Positions 30,239 through 39,980 are shown, counted from the first letter of the stretch. The stretch is 64,000 bases of DNA from Proteus vulgaris (GCF_033708015.1 NZ_CP137920.1:3906001-3970000), one strand, 5' to 3'. Notes: generated from the sequence alone by a model not told the origin. Translations and numbers: made by a program.

Positions 30239-31687
30239 ATGGATAACAGACAGCAGTACCTAGATATCGCAGCTGGGCAAGGAGAAAAAGTGCCCTCTCG
30301 TATAGTGGCTTTTCCTGCACAGCCACTAAACTATGCACTTATTGAGCAACGCCTAGAAGAGCAGACGGATTATACGGATGGTGAAATCAATTATCTGAGT
30401 GAAAATATTGATGATGGTTTTTTCTATCGTTGCCAACATGGCGATAATGAATTGCATTTTTTTGTCTGTCTTTATCCTCGAGATGAAGATTATGAAATAC
30501 GCCCAATGTATTCGACAGATGAACTGACCCCGCAATTGTTAGCGCACGCAAATGCCACTACTCAAGATTTATTATTAGAAACACGCTTTACGGAGGCATT
30601 GCATCCCTTAGCAAGTTACCGCCATCAACTGAATTTTCTCAATATCATCGCTCCTGAAATGGTTTTGGCATTAGATGAATCAGCGGCAGGTAAAGCCTTG
30701 ACACCAGAATGGATCCGCTTTCAATTAGAAACCCCCGATCTCTATCCTGAAGTTGAAAGCTTATATGTTATTCATGCTGTCTATGACACAGAAAATGATC
30801 CACCAACCATGTTCTGGTTCCATACGCATGGATTAGCGCGTTGTGGCTTAACAGAAGTCGATTTAGTTATTCCAAGTATGCTTGAATCTTACTATGGTAT
30901 TCCTGATCTCTTCCGTTGCTTTGTTAACAACAGTATTAATCATCGTCAAATCGAATTTGGTGAACCGATGCTGTGTGGCCAAACATCGTCAGGTTTAGAA
31001 TATCTTGTCGCATTACCCTTTGAAGAAGGCATTCGCCATATTAATCAATCAACACCTCTCGACAATCTGAGACCTTTAGAAGAGATGCGTTATGACACTG
31101 AAGGCGCGCCAAATGGCGTTTTCTTGGGTGATTTAGCCGATCGAGATGAATATCATCAACATCCTTCTTCTATGCTATTTAGAACCAATGAAGAAAACCC
31201 TGTTTTAGAAACCTTCTTTAAAGGTTATGAAGAGCAGCAAGCGATGATGCTACTGCGTAGCAATGAAGAAACCTATGAAATGTCCGAAAAAGCCAAGCGA
31301 CGCTGGAAATACTTCGTTTCTATGTTTGATAACTACAATCAACCACCTGTTGAGAAAAAAAGTGGGTTTCTCTCCAAATTATTAGGAAAAGACAAACCCG
31401 AAGAGACCGAAAATCCTTGGCAATTTATGATCAAATTCGGCATTCCTTATGGCGAAGAAGAGGAAGAAAAAGAGCTCGAGCATATGTGGTTTGTACCACA
31501 GTCTCGCGATGGGGACACGGTTTATGCAAAATTACTCAATGTGCCATTTTATGTTAAAGATATGCAAGAAGGTGAAATCTATCCTATCAACACCGCATTA
31601 ATAACAGATTGGGTCATTTCATACGAAGATGATAGTTATACCCCTAACAATATTTATCAACTTTTTAGCCACCAGCAAACTCACTAA
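30239..31687 (+). CDS. Large uncharacterised cytoplasmic protein, DUF4026-like
   Basis: The 482-residue product has no signal peptide or membrane segment and is acidic, with several low-complexity Glu runs (EEEEEEKELEHMWF near residue 420). Blocks such as VESLYVIHAVYDTENDPPTMFWFHTHGLARCGLTEVDLV recall the DUF4026 family; that match is from memory and uncertain. The conserved HTHGLARCG with paired His and a Cys could bind metal, but this is speculative. The ATG at 30239 is chosen because the 35 upstream residues are hydrophobic AT-rich translation without a ribosome site. It stands alone between terminators. Confidence 0.6.
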   Translation: MDNRQQYLDIAAGQGEKVPSRIVAFPAQPLNYALIEQRLEEQTDYTDGEINYLSENIDDGFFYRCQHGDNELHFFVCLYPRDEDYEIRPMYSTDELTPQLLAHANATTQDLLLETRFTEALHPLASYRHQLNFLNIIAPEMVLALDESAAGKALTPEWIRFQLETPDLYPEVESLYVIHAVYDTENDPPTMFWFHTHGLARCGLTEVDLVIPSMLESYYGIPDLFRCFVNNSINHRQIEFGEPMLCGQTSSGLEYLVALPFEEGIRHINQSTPLDNLRPLEEMRYDTEGAPNGVFLGDLADRDEYHQHPSSMLFRTNEENPVLETFFKGYEEQQAMMLLRSNEETYEMSEKAKRRWKYFVSMFDNYNQPPVEKKSGFLSKLLGKDKPEETENPWQFMIKFGIPYGEEEEEKELEHMWFVPQSRDGDTVYAKLLNVPFYVKDMQEGEIYPINTALITDWVISYEDDSYTPNNIYQLFSHQQTH

Positions 31688-31711
31688 TTAGCGGATATTT
31701 CACAATAACAA

Positions 31712-31742
31712 CGCGAGCTTTTCCCTGAAGCTCGCGCTTTTC
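31712..31742 (+). terminator. Terminator of the DUF4026-like gene
   Basis: CGCGAGCTT and AAGCTCGCG form a 9-bp stem with loop TTCCCTG, followed by CTTTTC, 24 bp after the stop codon. Confidence 0.88.
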
Positions 31743-31898
31743 ATCTTCTTAAAATCTACTTTTATACCGTTGCCCGTTAATATCATTAATTAATTGTTAT
31801 TTTGTTGCTACATTGACATGTCAGTTCTTCACATTCTGTTTTTGTCTAGTAACAGATAGGGCAAACCGTCTATTTTCATCTCAATATCTTTTCTCTGG

Positions 31899-31912
31899 TT
31901 GATTTAAATCAA
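31899..31912 (+). promoter_or_regulatory. FNR site of feoABC
   Basis: TTGAT-TTAA-ATCAA is a perfect FNR consensus dyad. It lies 187 bp upstream of feoA and fits anaerobic activation of ferrous iron uptake as in E. coli. Confidence 0.9.
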
Positions 31913-31953
31913 GTGCAGATAAGCCGAGACTAGGCTAAATTATACCCAATAAG

Positions 31954-31972
31954 GATAATTATAATTCTCATT
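31954..31972 (+). promoter_or_regulatory. Fur box of feoABC
   Basis: GATAATTATAATTCTCATT matches the Fur 19-mer GATAATGATAATCATTATC at 14 positions, with both GATAAT-type hexamers on the left intact. It lies 42 bp downstream of the FNR dyad, consistent with iron repression near the promoter. Confidence 0.78.
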
Positions 31973-32085
31973 AGCATTAAAAATATTTATTATAATTAAC
32001 CTGACTACTATTATGTGAATTCTCATACTCGTTAATACTTATCAATATCACTATTTTTTGTATCAATATTCGTGGAAGGACAATT

Positions 32086-32322
32086 ATGTCTCTGATCCCT
32101 AATCACAGTTATAAAATCTTGAGCTACTCACCTCAGATTAGCCCTGCATACAGACAGAAACTATTATCTTTAGGTATGCTACCTGGCGCTGTGTTTAACG
32201 TTATTCGTATCGCGCCACTGGGTGATCCTATTCAAATAGAGACGCACCGAGTATCCTTAATTTTGAGGAAAAAAGATCTCGCTCTCATTAATCTTAGCGA
32301 AGTCGTTCATCACGAAAAATAA
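32086..32322 (+). CDS. feoA: Ferrous iron transport protein FeoA
   Basis: FeoA is a 78-residue SH3-like cytoplasmic partner of FeoB. The family pattern is visible: [39 protein letters not shown] and the end [23 protein letters not shown] precedes the ATG. It is first in feoABC under FNR and Fur sites, with the feoB ATG 48 bp after its stop. Confidence 0.95.
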   Translation: MSLIPNHSYKILSYSPQISPAYRQKLLSLGMLPGAVFNVIRIAPLGDPIQIETHRVSLILRKKDLALINLSEVVHHEK

Positions 32323-32370
32323 TTGTTATTTCTCATTCAACCAGGCAAGACAACTATTGGCATCACTATT

Positions 32371-34698
32371 ATGACTCCTCTCACTATAGGCCTTATCGGT
32401 AATCCCAATGCCGGTAAAACAACACTCTTTAATCAGTTAACAGGCTCTCGTCAACGTGTTGGTAACTGGGCAGGTGTAACGGTCGAACGCAAAGTTGGTC
32501 GCTTCACAACAGCAAATCATAAAATTGAGCTCGTCGATTTACCCGGAACTTACTCTTTAACGACAATATCAGAACAGACATCACTTGATGAGCAAATTGC
32601 CTGTCATTTCATTTTAAGTAATGAAGCAGACATGCTGATTAACGTAGTTGATGCATCCAACCTTGAGCGTAACCTCTATTTGACATTGCAACTGCTTGAG
32701 CTCGGTATTCCATGTATCGTGGCGTTAAACATGCTCGATATTGCAGAACACCAAGATATGCAAATTGATATCAAGGCACTTTCAGAGCAACTGGGTTGCC
32801 CTGTTATTCCAATGATTTCAACCAAAGCATCTGGCATTGATAAGCTCAAAGAAGCCATTGATACCTTCCCTGCTGAAAAGAAAAAACCTCAAGAATTACT
32901 GACTTCTTATCCACTATGGTTATTAAATGAAGTTGAGGCACTTGCTGAAAAAATTAATCATGATGAATTTAATTTACAACAACGTCGTTGGATGGCATTA
33001 CAGTGCTTAGAGGGTGATATCTATACTCACCAACGAGCTCAAATCACGAATGAAGATATCAAAATCATCCGCCAACGCATTCAAGATGAACAGAATAATG
33101 AACCCGAGCTCGTCATCGCTGATGCTCGTTATCAAAATATTGAGCGCATCTGCCATACCGTCATTAATATGGAAGCCATTAAACCTAATATCCTGACGCA
33201 AAATATCGATAAAGTGATATTAAACCGTTGGTTAGGTGTTCCTATCTTCCTGTTTGTGATGTATTTAATGTTTGTCCTCGCCATTAATATCGGTGGTGCT
33301 TTACAACCTGCTTTTGAAGGTGGCTCCGAAGCTATCTTTATTCATGGCATTCAATGGGTTGGTGCAACTTTTAACTTCCCTGAATGGTTAACAATTTTCC
33401 TTGCTCAAGGTGTCGGTGGCGGTATCAATACTGTTCTGCCATTGGTACCACAAATCGGGATGATGTACCTCTTTTTATCTATTCTGGAAGATTCAGGTTA
33501 TATGGCTCGCGCCGCATTCGTTATGGATAGATTGATGCAAGCTCTGGGTTTACCAGGTAAATCATTCGTACCACTGATTGTCGGTTTTGGTTGTAATGTA
33601 CCGTCCATTATGGGTGCCCGTACTCTTGATGCACCAAGAGAGCGGTTAATTACCATATTAATGGCACCCTTTATGTCTTGTGGTGCACGTTTAGCCATCT
33701 TCGCGGTATTTGCGGCTGCTTTCTTTGGTAAAAACGGCGCGAGTGTTGTTTTCTCTCTTTACCTTCTGGGTATTGTCGTTGCTATCCTCACAGGCTTACT
33801 GCTAAAACACACCATTATGCGCGGTGAAGCGTCACCTTTCGTGATGGAGCTACCTGTTTATCACGTTCCTCACCTAAAAACGTTACTCATGCAAACATGG
33901 CAACGTCTAAAAGGTTTCGTGATACGAGCAGGTAAAGTCATCATTATTGCCAGTATGTTTATTGGTGCACTAAATAGCTTCACCTTCTCTGGTAAACCCG
34001 CAGATAACATCAATGATTCTGCATTAGCTTCTGTCAGTAAAGTGATCACGCCATTACTGCAACCTATTGGTGTTCACAATGATAACTGGCAAGCAACAGT
34101 GGGTTTAGTCACTGGTGCAATGGCAAAAGAAGTGGTTGTCGGAACATTAAATACCCTCTATACCGCAGAAAGTATTGTTAATGAGCCATTTGATCCTGAA
34201 GAATTTGATTTGTGGGGAGAAATTGGTGATGCATTTGGTGAAACATGGGATAGCTTAAAAGAGACTTTCACATTAGCCGCACTTTCTAATCCAATTGAAG
34301 CCAGTAAAGGTGATGGTGAAATGGATACGGGTACAATGGGAACGATGGGGGCAAAATTTGGCTCAGGTATTGCGGCTTATAGCTACTTAATCTTTGTCTT
34401 ACTGTATGTACCTTGTGTTTCAGTGATGGGAGCTATTGCTCGTGAAACCAGTCGTGGCTGGATGACCTTCTCGATCCTTTGGGGATTAAATATTGCTTAC
34501 TCACTGGCAGCCCTGTTCTATCAAGTGGCAACCTTTAGCGAGCACCCACAAAGCAGCACTATCACGATTGTTGCCGTAATTATCTTTAACTTAATTCTGT
34601 TTATCGCCTTGCGTAATGCACGTAATCGCCTAACAATTAACTTAAGCAATAAACCTTCATTGGCAAAACAGTGTTGTTCAAAAGGTAGCTGTCACTAA
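32371..34698 (+). CDS. feoB: Ferrous iron transporter FeoB
   Basis: FeoB moves Fe2+ across the inner membrane. The 775-residue product has an N-terminal G domain with G1 GNPNAGKTT (residues 9-17), G2/G3 region VGNWAGVTVERK and DLPGTYSL, and G4 NMLD. The helical spacer and the membrane domain with the Gate motifs (GCNVPSIMGART, APFMSCGARL) follow. The C-terminus CCSKGSCH is Cys-rich as in E. coli. The frame opens at a TTG (32323), but MTPLTIGLIGNPNAGKTT from the ATG at 32371 is the family start. Confidence 0.97.
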   Translation: MTPLTIGLIGNPNAGKTTLFNQLTGSRQRVGNWAGVTVERKVGRFTTANHKIELVDLPGTYSLTTISEQTSLDEQIACHFILSNEADMLINVVDASNLERNLYLTLQLLELGIPCIVALNMLDIAEHQDMQIDIKALSEQLGCPVIPMISTKASGIDKLKEAIDTFPAEKKKPQELLTSYPLWLLNEVEALAEKINHDEFNLQQRRWMALQCLEGDIYTHQRAQITNEDIKIIRQRIQDEQNNEPELVIADARYQNIERICHTVINMEAIKPNILTQNIDKVILNRWLGVPIFLFVMYLMFVLAINIGGALQPAFEGGSEAIFIHGIQWVGATFNFPEWLTIFLAQGVGGGINTVLPLVPQIGMMYLFLSILEDSGYMARAAFVMDRLMQALGLPGKSFVPLIVGFGCNVPSIMGARTLDAPRERLITILMAPFMSCGARLAIFAVFAAAFFGKNGASVVFSLYLLGIVVAILTGLLLKHTIMRGEASPFVMELPVYHVPHLKTLLMQTWQRLKGFVIRAGKVIIIASMFIGALNSFTFSGKPADNINDSALASVSKVITPLLQPIGVHNDNWQATVGLVTGAMAKEVVVGTLNTLYTAESIVNEPFDPEEFDLWGEIGDAFGETWDSLKETFTLAALSNPIEASKGDGEMDTGTMGTMGAKFGSGIAAYSYLIFVLLYVPCVSVMGAIARETSRGWMTFSILWGLNIAYSLAALFYQVATFSEHPQSSTITIVAVIIFNLILFIALRNARNRLTINLSNKPSLAKQCCSKGSCH

Positions 34699-34717
34699 GT
34701 GACAAAGGAAATGAAAG

Positions 34718-34948
34718 ATGGCCAGTCTGATAGAAGTACGTGATTGTATCGCCCTTAATGGTCGAGCCGATGCCCGTCTTATCAGCCATCAACTCAATAT
34801 GCCTGAACCTTTGGTACAAGCAATGTTAGAGCGGCTCACATTGATGGGTAAGCTTCAAGAGGTCGAAGTGGAAGATTGTCTCTCAGGCAGTTGTAAACAT
34901 TGTCCAGAAGCCACGGCATGCCAAACAAAGCTTTATCAATTACGCTAA
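34718..34948 (+). CDS. feoC: FeoC-like [Fe-S] regulator of ferrous iron uptake
   Basis: The 76-residue protein has an N-terminal winged helix (SLIEVRDCIALNGRADARLISHQLNMPEPLVQAMLERLTLMGKL) and a C-terminal four-Cys cluster (CLSGSCKHC then C in TACQ). This is the FeoC arrangement proposed to bind an oxygen-labile iron-sulphur cluster and protect FeoB from proteolysis. It follows feoB by 19 bp with AAAGGAAA before the ATG, and a terminator follows. Confidence 0.93.
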   Translation: MASLIEVRDCIALNGRADARLISHQLNMPEPLVQAMLERLTLMGKLQEVEVEDCLSGSCKHCPEATACQTKLYQLR

Positions 34949-34974
34949 CGAGTTGTTAACTCTGTTCAAAGACA

Positions 34975-35005
34975 AAATCCTTTATGAGAATAAAGGATTT
35001 TTTTT
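34975..35005 (+). terminator. Rho-independent terminator of feoABC
   Basis: AAATCCTTTAT and ATAAAGGATTT form an 11-bp stem with loop GAGA, followed by a run of T residues. Confidence 0.92.
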
Positions 35006-35078
35006 ATCTCATTACTCATCTACCTTTTTATCTTCTTTTTATTGGTTTACTTTTCGAATTATCTCACCATAATAAAAT

Positions 35079-35102
35079 AGACATAAAGACGTCTATATGT
35101 CT
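35079..35102. promoter_or_regulatory. MetJ-type operator: three tandem met boxes
   Basis: Three adjoining octamers read AGACATAA, AGACGTCT and ATATGTCT. The centre is the perfect MetJ met box and the flanks match at 5 or more of 8 positions. It ends 31 bp before the ATG of the OsmC-family gene, where bound MetJ would block the promoter. The metF operator in this window has the same perfect core octamer. Confidence 0.72.
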
Positions 35103-35133
35103 AAATTGAAATTATATATAAGGATAATAGATT

Positions 35134-35598
35134 ATGCCAATAACTGAATTTTCGTCGATTATTACCAGTGGCAAGCAAGGTGGATTACAGATGCAATGTG
35201 CATCGCGGCAATTTCAAATTTTACTTGATGAACCCTTGTCATTAGGTGGAAAAGACAGTGCAATGAATCCGGTTGAAGCATTACTGGGTACATTGGGTGC
35301 TTGTAAAGGTATTGTCGCTAAAAGCTTTGCAAATATGCACAAAATTAACCTTAACGATCTTCGCATTGAGGTTAACGGTGAATTAGATATTGATGGTTTT
35401 ACAGGAAAAAACAAAAACGCAAAAATCGGTTTTAGTAAAATTACGACAAAATTCTTTATTGATGCAGATAACAATGACGAAGAAATTGCTGCATTTATCG
35501 CTTTTATTGAACGTACTTGTCCTATTGCTGACACAATTAAAAATGCACCTATCTTGGAAACATCCTATCACCATAGTGTTAAAAATATAGAAGCATAA
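35134..35598 (+). CDS. OsmC/Ohr-family redox protein
   Basis: The 154-residue protein has the OsmC-fold layout: an N-terminal strand region, then AMNPVEALLGTLGACKGIVAKSF with the first conserved Cys (about residue 50), and ERTCPIADTI with the second (about residue 129). This is the Cys pair used by OsmC/Ohr proteins for peroxide reduction. It is not OsmC or Ohr proper; the closest type I recall is the YhfA-like branch. AAGGATAAT precedes the ATG. A MetJ-type operator lies at its promoter, linking it by inference to methionine or sulphur metabolism. Confidence 0.82.
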   Translation: MPITEFSSIITSGKQGGLQMQCASRQFQILLDEPLSLGGKDSAMNPVEALLGTLGACKGIVAKSFANMHKINLNDLRIEVNGELDIDGFTGKNKNAKIGFSKITTKFFIDADNNDEEIAAFIAFIERTCPIADTIKNAPILETSYHHSVKNIEA

Positions 35599-35604
35599 AT
35601 TATC

Positions 35605-35634
35605 CAGAACTGCCTTTAAGTATGGGCAGTTCTG
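35605..35634. terminator. Hairpin between OsmC-family gene and bioH
   Basis: CAGAACTGCC and GGCAGTTCTG form a 10-bp perfect stem with a 10-nt loop between convergent genes. There is no long T-run on either side. Confidence 0.7.
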
Positions 35635-35642
35635 AGTGTGAG

Positions 35643-36416
35643 TTATGATGTCATGTTACAGGCATTAATTAACGCCTGAGCAAATTCATCAGGATGGGAA
35701 ATAAACGGCGCATGGGCTGCATTACGGAAAATAACCGAAGGTGAATGTGGATAAATATCATCTAATAATCCAGCTACTTTCCGAGGCACTAAGCCATCTA
35801 AATAGCCATAAAAACGAATAAAAGGGCGTTGTAGATCTTTTAGCGCTTCTCGTAAATCCTCAGTACGTAGAATTTCTAATCCCCCATTCAGCACTTCAAC
35901 AGAAGGGAGCGGCTGCTCTAATACCACTGATTTTAATGCCTTCATATCTTCGCGAGCACTCTGAGTACCCAATGTTTGCAGTGCCAAAAAACGTTCAACG
36001 GTACGATGGAAATGCTCATTTAACTGTTGTTCAAATCCTTTTAAAACCTCAGGTTTGATGCCCGGCCAATCGTCATGAGCACCAAAGCAAGGTGAAGACG
36101 CTACCGTAATCAATGCTTGCACATTATTGGGATTATCCAAAGCAACGCGACTCGCCACTAATCCGCCTAAAGACCATCCTAACCAAATAGCATGCTCAGG
36201 GGCTTTGGCAAAAACAATGTCAGCCATCTCTTTTAATGTGAGAACAGGATAACCTTGGCTACGACCGTAGCCCGGTAAATCAACAAGATGCAGTGTAAAA
36301 TGCGAGTTTAGTCGCGGTATTAATGATTGCCAGACCTCTGCATTCAATCCCCATCCATGTAATAGCACAAGATGCGTATTTCCTTCACCTATTGTCTGCC
36401 AATACAATTTATTCAT
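35643..36416 (-). CDS. bioH: Pimeloyl-ACP methyl ester carboxylesterase BioH
   Basis: BioH removes the methyl group from pimeloyl-ACP methyl ester, ending pimelate synthesis for biotin. The 257-residue alpha/beta hydrolase has the oxyanion block [12 protein letters not shown], nucleophile Ser82 in GWSLGG, the acid Asp in YGYLDGLVP and the His in NAAHAPF. The length fits E. coli (256). The ATG at 36416 gives [10 protein letters not shown] and is preferred to the frame opening at 36452. It is divergent from gntX with 37 bp between starts, as in E. coli. Confidence 0.95.
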   Translation of the reverse strand: MNKLYWQTIGEGNTHLVLLHGWGLNAEVWQSLIPRLNSHFTLHLVDLPGYGRSQGYPVLTLKEMADIVFAKAPEHAIWLGWSLGGLVASRVALDNPNNVQALITVASSPCFGAHDDWPGIKPEVLKGFEQQLNEHFHRTVERFLALQTLGTQSAREDMKALKSVVLEQPLPSVEVLNGGLEILRTEDLREALKDLQRPFIRFYGYLDGLVPRKVAGLLDDIYPHSPSVIFRNAAHAPFISHPDEFAQALINACNMTS

Positions 36417-36453
36417 TGTTATGCTCTCTTCTCTTAATTCAGGGATTTTCATT

Positions 36454-37146
36454 ATGTGGATAACAATAGCAGGATATTGTTGGTTATGTCGCCAACCCTT
36501 ACATTATGATACTAAAGGTATTTGTTCGAGTTGTATTCGCTATTTACCTAAACAGCATAACCGTTGCCCATGCTGTTTATATCCCTCATCTCACCCCATG
36601 ATGTTATGTGGACACTGCTTACAATCACCTCCACCATGGAAACAGATGTTGACAGTTACTGACTATCAACCTCCATTAAATAAATTATTACACCTTTATA
36701 AATATCAACCTTGCCCTCAAATAGCGTTATGTCTTGCACGACTTTTTCTTTTGCGGTGGCTCTCACATCGGCGAGAAAATTTGGTGCAGAAACCCGATAG
36801 AATTATTAGCGTTCCTTTACATCGTCATCGCCGTTGGTCTAGAGGCTTTGAGCAAGTAGAAGCTATCGCTAAGCCTTTGGCAAGGTGGCTAAATTGTGCT
36901 TATCAACCGGATACCCTGATAAGAACTCGTGCTACACTGGTGCAAACGCATCTTAATGCCAAGCAAAGGCAACAAAATTTAAAGCATGCATTTGTATTAA
37001 ATAACACGGTGTCGGTATCAGGGAAAAATCTGGCACTAATTGATGATGTTATCACTACTGGTGCGACATTAAAGAGCATTGTACCCTTGTTATTTCGTGC
37101 GGGAGCACGCTCTGTTGAGGTATGGGCGATTTGTCGAACCTTGTAG
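36454..37146 (+). CDS. gntX: ComF-type phosphoribosyltransferase-fold protein GntX
   Basis: The 230-residue product has an N-terminal zinc-finger-like cluster ([23 protein letters not shown]) and a C-terminal type I phosphoribosyltransferase fold with [15 protein letters not shown] (about 197-211). This is the ComFC/GntX pattern, linked to use of external DNA and to competence. The ATG at 36454 follows AGGGATT; the frame opening at 36421 is rejected. It is divergent from bioH and followed by nfuA after 60 bp, as in E. coli (bioH-gntX-nfuA). Confidence 0.93.
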   Translation: MWITIAGYCWLCRQPLHYDTKGICSSCIRYLPKQHNRCPCCLYPSSHPMMLCGHCLQSPPPWKQMLTVTDYQPPLNKLLHLYKYQPCPQIALCLARLFLLRWLSHRRENLVQKPDRIISVPLHRHRRWSRGFEQVEAIAKPLARWLNCAYQPDTLIRTRATLVQTHLNAKQRQQNLKHAFVLNNTVSVSGKNLALIDDVITTGATLKSIVPLLFRAGARSVEVWAICRTL

Positions 37147-37206
37147 TTAACCGCCAATTGGGCGTATGATAACCAACCAGAACAGTCAACTATTGAGCAA
37201 GACAAT

Positions 37207-37785
37207 ATGATTACTATTACTGATGCCGCACAGGCGCATTTTGCCAAACTACTGGCTAATCAAGAACCCAACACCCAAATTCGTGTATTCGTTATCAACC
37301 CGGGCACACCTAATGCTGAATGTGGCGTTTCATACTGCCCGCCCGATGCCGTAGAGCCAAACGATACTGAAATTAAGTTCGAAAAACTTTCTGCGTATGT
37401 TGATGATATCAGCGCGCCTTTCTTAGAAGATGCAGAAATTGACTTTGTCACTGACCAACTGGGTTCACAATTAACGCTGAAAGCACCTAACGCCAAAATG
37501 CGTAAAGTCGATGCTGATGCACCGTTAATTGAACGTGTAGAATACGTACTACAATCACAAATTAACCCACAATTAGCAGGCCATGGTGGTCGCGTTAGCC
37601 TAATGGAAATCACTGAGGATGGTTATGCTATCTTACAATTCGGTGGTGGTTGTAACGGTTGTTCAATGATTGATGTCACATTAAAAGATGGTATTGAAAA
37701 AGAACTGTTAAACCTGTTCCCTGATGAGTTAAAAGGTGTGAAAGATTTAACTGAACACCAACGTGGCGAACATTCCTACTACTGA
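37207..37785 (+). CDS. nfuA: Fe-S cluster carrier NfuA
   Basis: NfuA carries [4Fe-4S] clusters to apo-proteins under stress. The 192 residues show an N-terminal degenerate A-type domain ([26 protein letters not shown]) and a C-terminal Nfu domain with the cluster-binding CXXC in [20 protein letters not shown] (about residues 147-166). One residue longer than E. coli. It follows gntX as in E. coli and is ended by a hairpin. Confidence 0.97.
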   Translation: MITITDAAQAHFAKLLANQEPNTQIRVFVINPGTPNAECGVSYCPPDAVEPNDTEIKFEKLSAYVDDISAPFLEDAEIDFVTDQLGSQLTLKAPNAKMRKVDADAPLIERVEYVLQSQINPQLAGHGGRVSLMEITEDGYAILQFGGGCNGCSMIDVTLKDGIEKELLNLFPDELKGVKDLTEHQRGEHSYY

Positions 37786-37799
37786 TCTCTCAGTATCAC

Positions 37800-37843
37800 A
37801 TCCCCTATGATACTCACCTGCACTGATATCATGGGGGATTTGT
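37800..37843 (+). terminator. Terminator of nfuA
   Basis: TCCCCTATGATA and TATCATGGGGGA form a 12-bp stem with one mismatch around a 14-nt loop, followed by TTTGTTT. Confidence 0.75.
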
Positions 37844-37960
37844 TTATTAAAATAATCATTTACAAAGTATAACGTCATCTTTACCTATTTGACGTTATGA
37901 TAAATGTATCGTTCTCTCGCTCAGAACAAATAAATTAACAATATAATAAATAAGACAATT

Positions 37961-38287
37961 ATGGATAAGTTTCAATTTCTTAGTATTGAACAAGCCTATC
38001 AATTCTGGACATCTCAATCAGCGATATTGGTTGATGTTAGAGATCCTCAGAGTTACCGCATTGGTCATGCTACCGGCGCATTTCATCTCACCAATGATAC
38101 GCTAAACCAATTTTTACAAGATGCTGACTTTGACGTGCCCGTTATGGTGATGTGTTATCACGGTCATAGTAGCCAAGGTGCAGCTCAATATCTGGTCAAT
38201 ATGGGCTTTGAAACCGTTTATAGTATTAACGGTGGTTTTGAAGCATGGCTAAGAGAGTTTCCACAAGCGATAACTTCTCTGCAATAA
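37961..38287 (+). CDS. glpE: Thiosulfate sulfurtransferase GlpE
   Basis: GlpE is a single-domain rhodanese of 108 residues that transfers sulphane sulphur to cyanide or thioredoxin. The rhodanese start ([22 protein letters not shown]) and the active loop [12 protein letters not shown] with catalytic Cys about residue 65 are clear. It lies 19 bp before the glpG ATG and begins the glpEGR operon, as in E. coli. It stands alone after the nfuA terminator. Confidence 0.96.
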   Translation: MDKFQFLSIEQAYQFWTSQSAILVDVRDPQSYRIGHATGAFHLTNDTLNQFLQDADFDVPVMVMCYHGHSSQGAAQYLVNMGFETVYSINGGFEAWLREFPQAITSLQ

Positions 38288-38306
38288 CTACAGATGAGTT
38301 TTGTTA

Positions 38307-39167
38307 ATGATCCACATTATTACGCTTTCTAACCCTCAAGCAGCTGATTTATTTGTCAATTACATGGCAACGAAAGGTGTGCGAATTCACGCAAAAAATG
38401 AAAATCAGCAGATCTCACTTTGGTTAGAAGACCAACATCAATTGGAAATGGTTGAAAAAGAACTAAATGTTTTTTTACGTGAGCCTTTTCACCCACGTTA
38501 CCAAGCCGCAAGTTGGCAAACCGGTGATCCGAAAAATACAAGTATCAAATATCGCCCCGCCTTTTCGATAAAAAATATGGTGCAACGATCAGGCCCATTA
38601 ACGGTACTCTTGGTTATTTTATGTATCGTTATCTTTATCCTACAACAAGTATTAGGTGACCAAGATGTCCTAACCTACCTTGCATGGCCTTATGATGAAA
38701 GCCTAAACTTTGAAGTATGGCGCTATATTACACCGGCATTTCTCCACTTTTCCTTAACGCATATCGCCTTTAACTTGGCGATATGGTGGTATCTTGCGGG
38801 TCAAGTAGAACAACGGATTGGCTCTGGTAAACTGTTTGTTGTCTTACTTATCTCTGCACTGGTCAGCAATTGGGCGCAGGCACTTGTTATCAGTTCTAGC
38901 TTTGAAACCTTTGGTGGCCTTTCTGGCGTCACCTTTGCGTTAATTGGCTATACAGGCTTAACCAGTTTACGTAATCCAGAAAAAGGCATTTACGTACCGT
39001 CAGGCTTACTGGTGATGTCTGTTTTGTGGATTATTATGGGTTATATGGGCGTTTTAGATAGCCTAGTAGGAGGTTCGATTGCGAACACTGCACATTTTGC
39101 AGGCTTCCTTATCGGCTTATTGATGGCTTTGTGGGATAATCGACATCAATTATCTCGTAGATCATAA
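38307..39167 (+). CDS. glpG: Rhomboid intramembrane serine protease GlpG
   Basis: GlpG cleaves membrane-protein substrates within the bilayer. The 286-residue product has the N-terminal cytoplasmic domain (MIHIITLSNPQAADLF) and six transmembrane helices. The catalytic Ser lies in GGLSGVTFALIGY (helix 4) and the His in NTAHFAGFLIGLLMA (helix 6). The ATG at 38307 is preferred to a TTG at 38301 because it gives the family start. It is about ten residues longer than E. coli GlpG. Confidence 0.95.
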   Translation: MIHIITLSNPQAADLFVNYMATKGVRIHAKNENQQISLWLEDQHQLEMVEKELNVFLREPFHPRYQAASWQTGDPKNTSIKYRPAFSIKNMVQRSGPLTVLLVILCIVIFILQQVLGDQDVLTYLAWPYDESLNFEVWRYITPAFLHFSLTHIAFNLAIWWYLAGQVEQRIGSGKLFVVLLISALVSNWAQALVISSSFETFGGLSGVTFALIGYTGLTSLRNPEKGIYVPSGLLVMSVLWIIMGYMGVLDSLVGGSIANTAHFAGFLIGLLMALWDNRHQLSRRS

Positions 39168-39205
39168 TAAAATGAACATAATATTTTTAACATTAGGGGA
39201 TACCT

Positions 39206-39964
39206 GTGAAGCAAACGCAACGACATGATGCCATCATTGAACTGGTACGCCTGCAAGGCTATGTCAGCACAGAAGAGTTGGTGGAGCATTTTGAAGTCAG
39301 CCCACAGACAATCCGACGTGATTTAAACGAATTAGCGGAAAAGAACAAAATCCAACGTCACCATGGTGGCGCGGCATTACCTTCAAGCTCAGTGAATACG
39401 GCTTATCATGATCGTAAAATCATGTGGTCGGATGAAAAGTCACGTATCGCACAACGTGTTGCCAGCCTTATCCCTGATGGTGCAACACTGTTTATTGATA
39501 TCGGTACAACACCTGAAGCGGTTGCACATGCATTAATTAACCACAAAAACCTACGTATCGTGACGAATAACCTCAATGTGGCAACGCTACTGATGGGTAA
39601 AGAAGACTTTCGCTTAATTCTTGCTGGTGGTGAAGTGCGTACACGAGATGGCGGTATTGTCGGTGAAGCCACACTTGATTTTATCTCTCAATTCCGTCTC
39701 GATTACGGTATTTTAGGGATAAGCGGCATTGATATGGATGGTTCTCTACTTGAGTTCGATTACCATGAAGTTCGAACTAAACGCGCAATTATCGAAAACT
39801 CACGCTGTGTCATGTTGGTGACGGATCATTCTAAGTTTGGTCGTAATGCGATGGTGAATTTAGGGAATATGAATCTGATCGATTACTTATTTACCGATCA
39901 AGAACCGCCTGCGGGGATCCAAAAAATTGTTGAGCAGCACAACGTTCAACTCGAATTATGTTAA
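39206..39964 (+). CDS. glpR: Glycerol-3-phosphate regulon repressor GlpR
   Basis: GlpR is a DeoR-family repressor that releases DNA on binding glycerol 3-phosphate. The 252-residue protein has an N-terminal helix-turn-helix (GYVSTEELVEHFEVSPQTIRRDLNELAEKNKIQRHHGGA, about residues 17-55) and a C-terminal sugar-phosphate domain (LFIDIGTTPEAVAHAL, GILGISGIDMDGSLLEFD). It follows glpG after 38 bp with AGGGG upstream and ends the glpEGR operon before a palindromic terminator. Confidence 0.96.
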   Translation: MKQTQRHDAIIELVRLQGYVSTEELVEHFEVSPQTIRRDLNELAEKNKIQRHHGGAALPSSSVNTAYHDRKIMWSDEKSRIAQRVASLIPDGATLFIDIGTTPEAVAHALINHKNLRIVTNNLNVATLLMGKEDFRLILAGGEVRTRDGGIVGEATLDFISQFRLDYGILGISGIDMDGSLLEFDYHEVRTKRAIIENSRCVMLVTDHSKFGRNAMVNLGNMNLIDYLFTDQEPPAGIQKIVEQHNVQLELC

Positions 39965-39980
39965 TGAAATAAATACCTCG

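Noticed and set aside
36903..37247. 114-codon minus-strand frame over gntX and the start of nfuA
   Set aside because: Antisense to two conserved genes, with no ribosome site or family.
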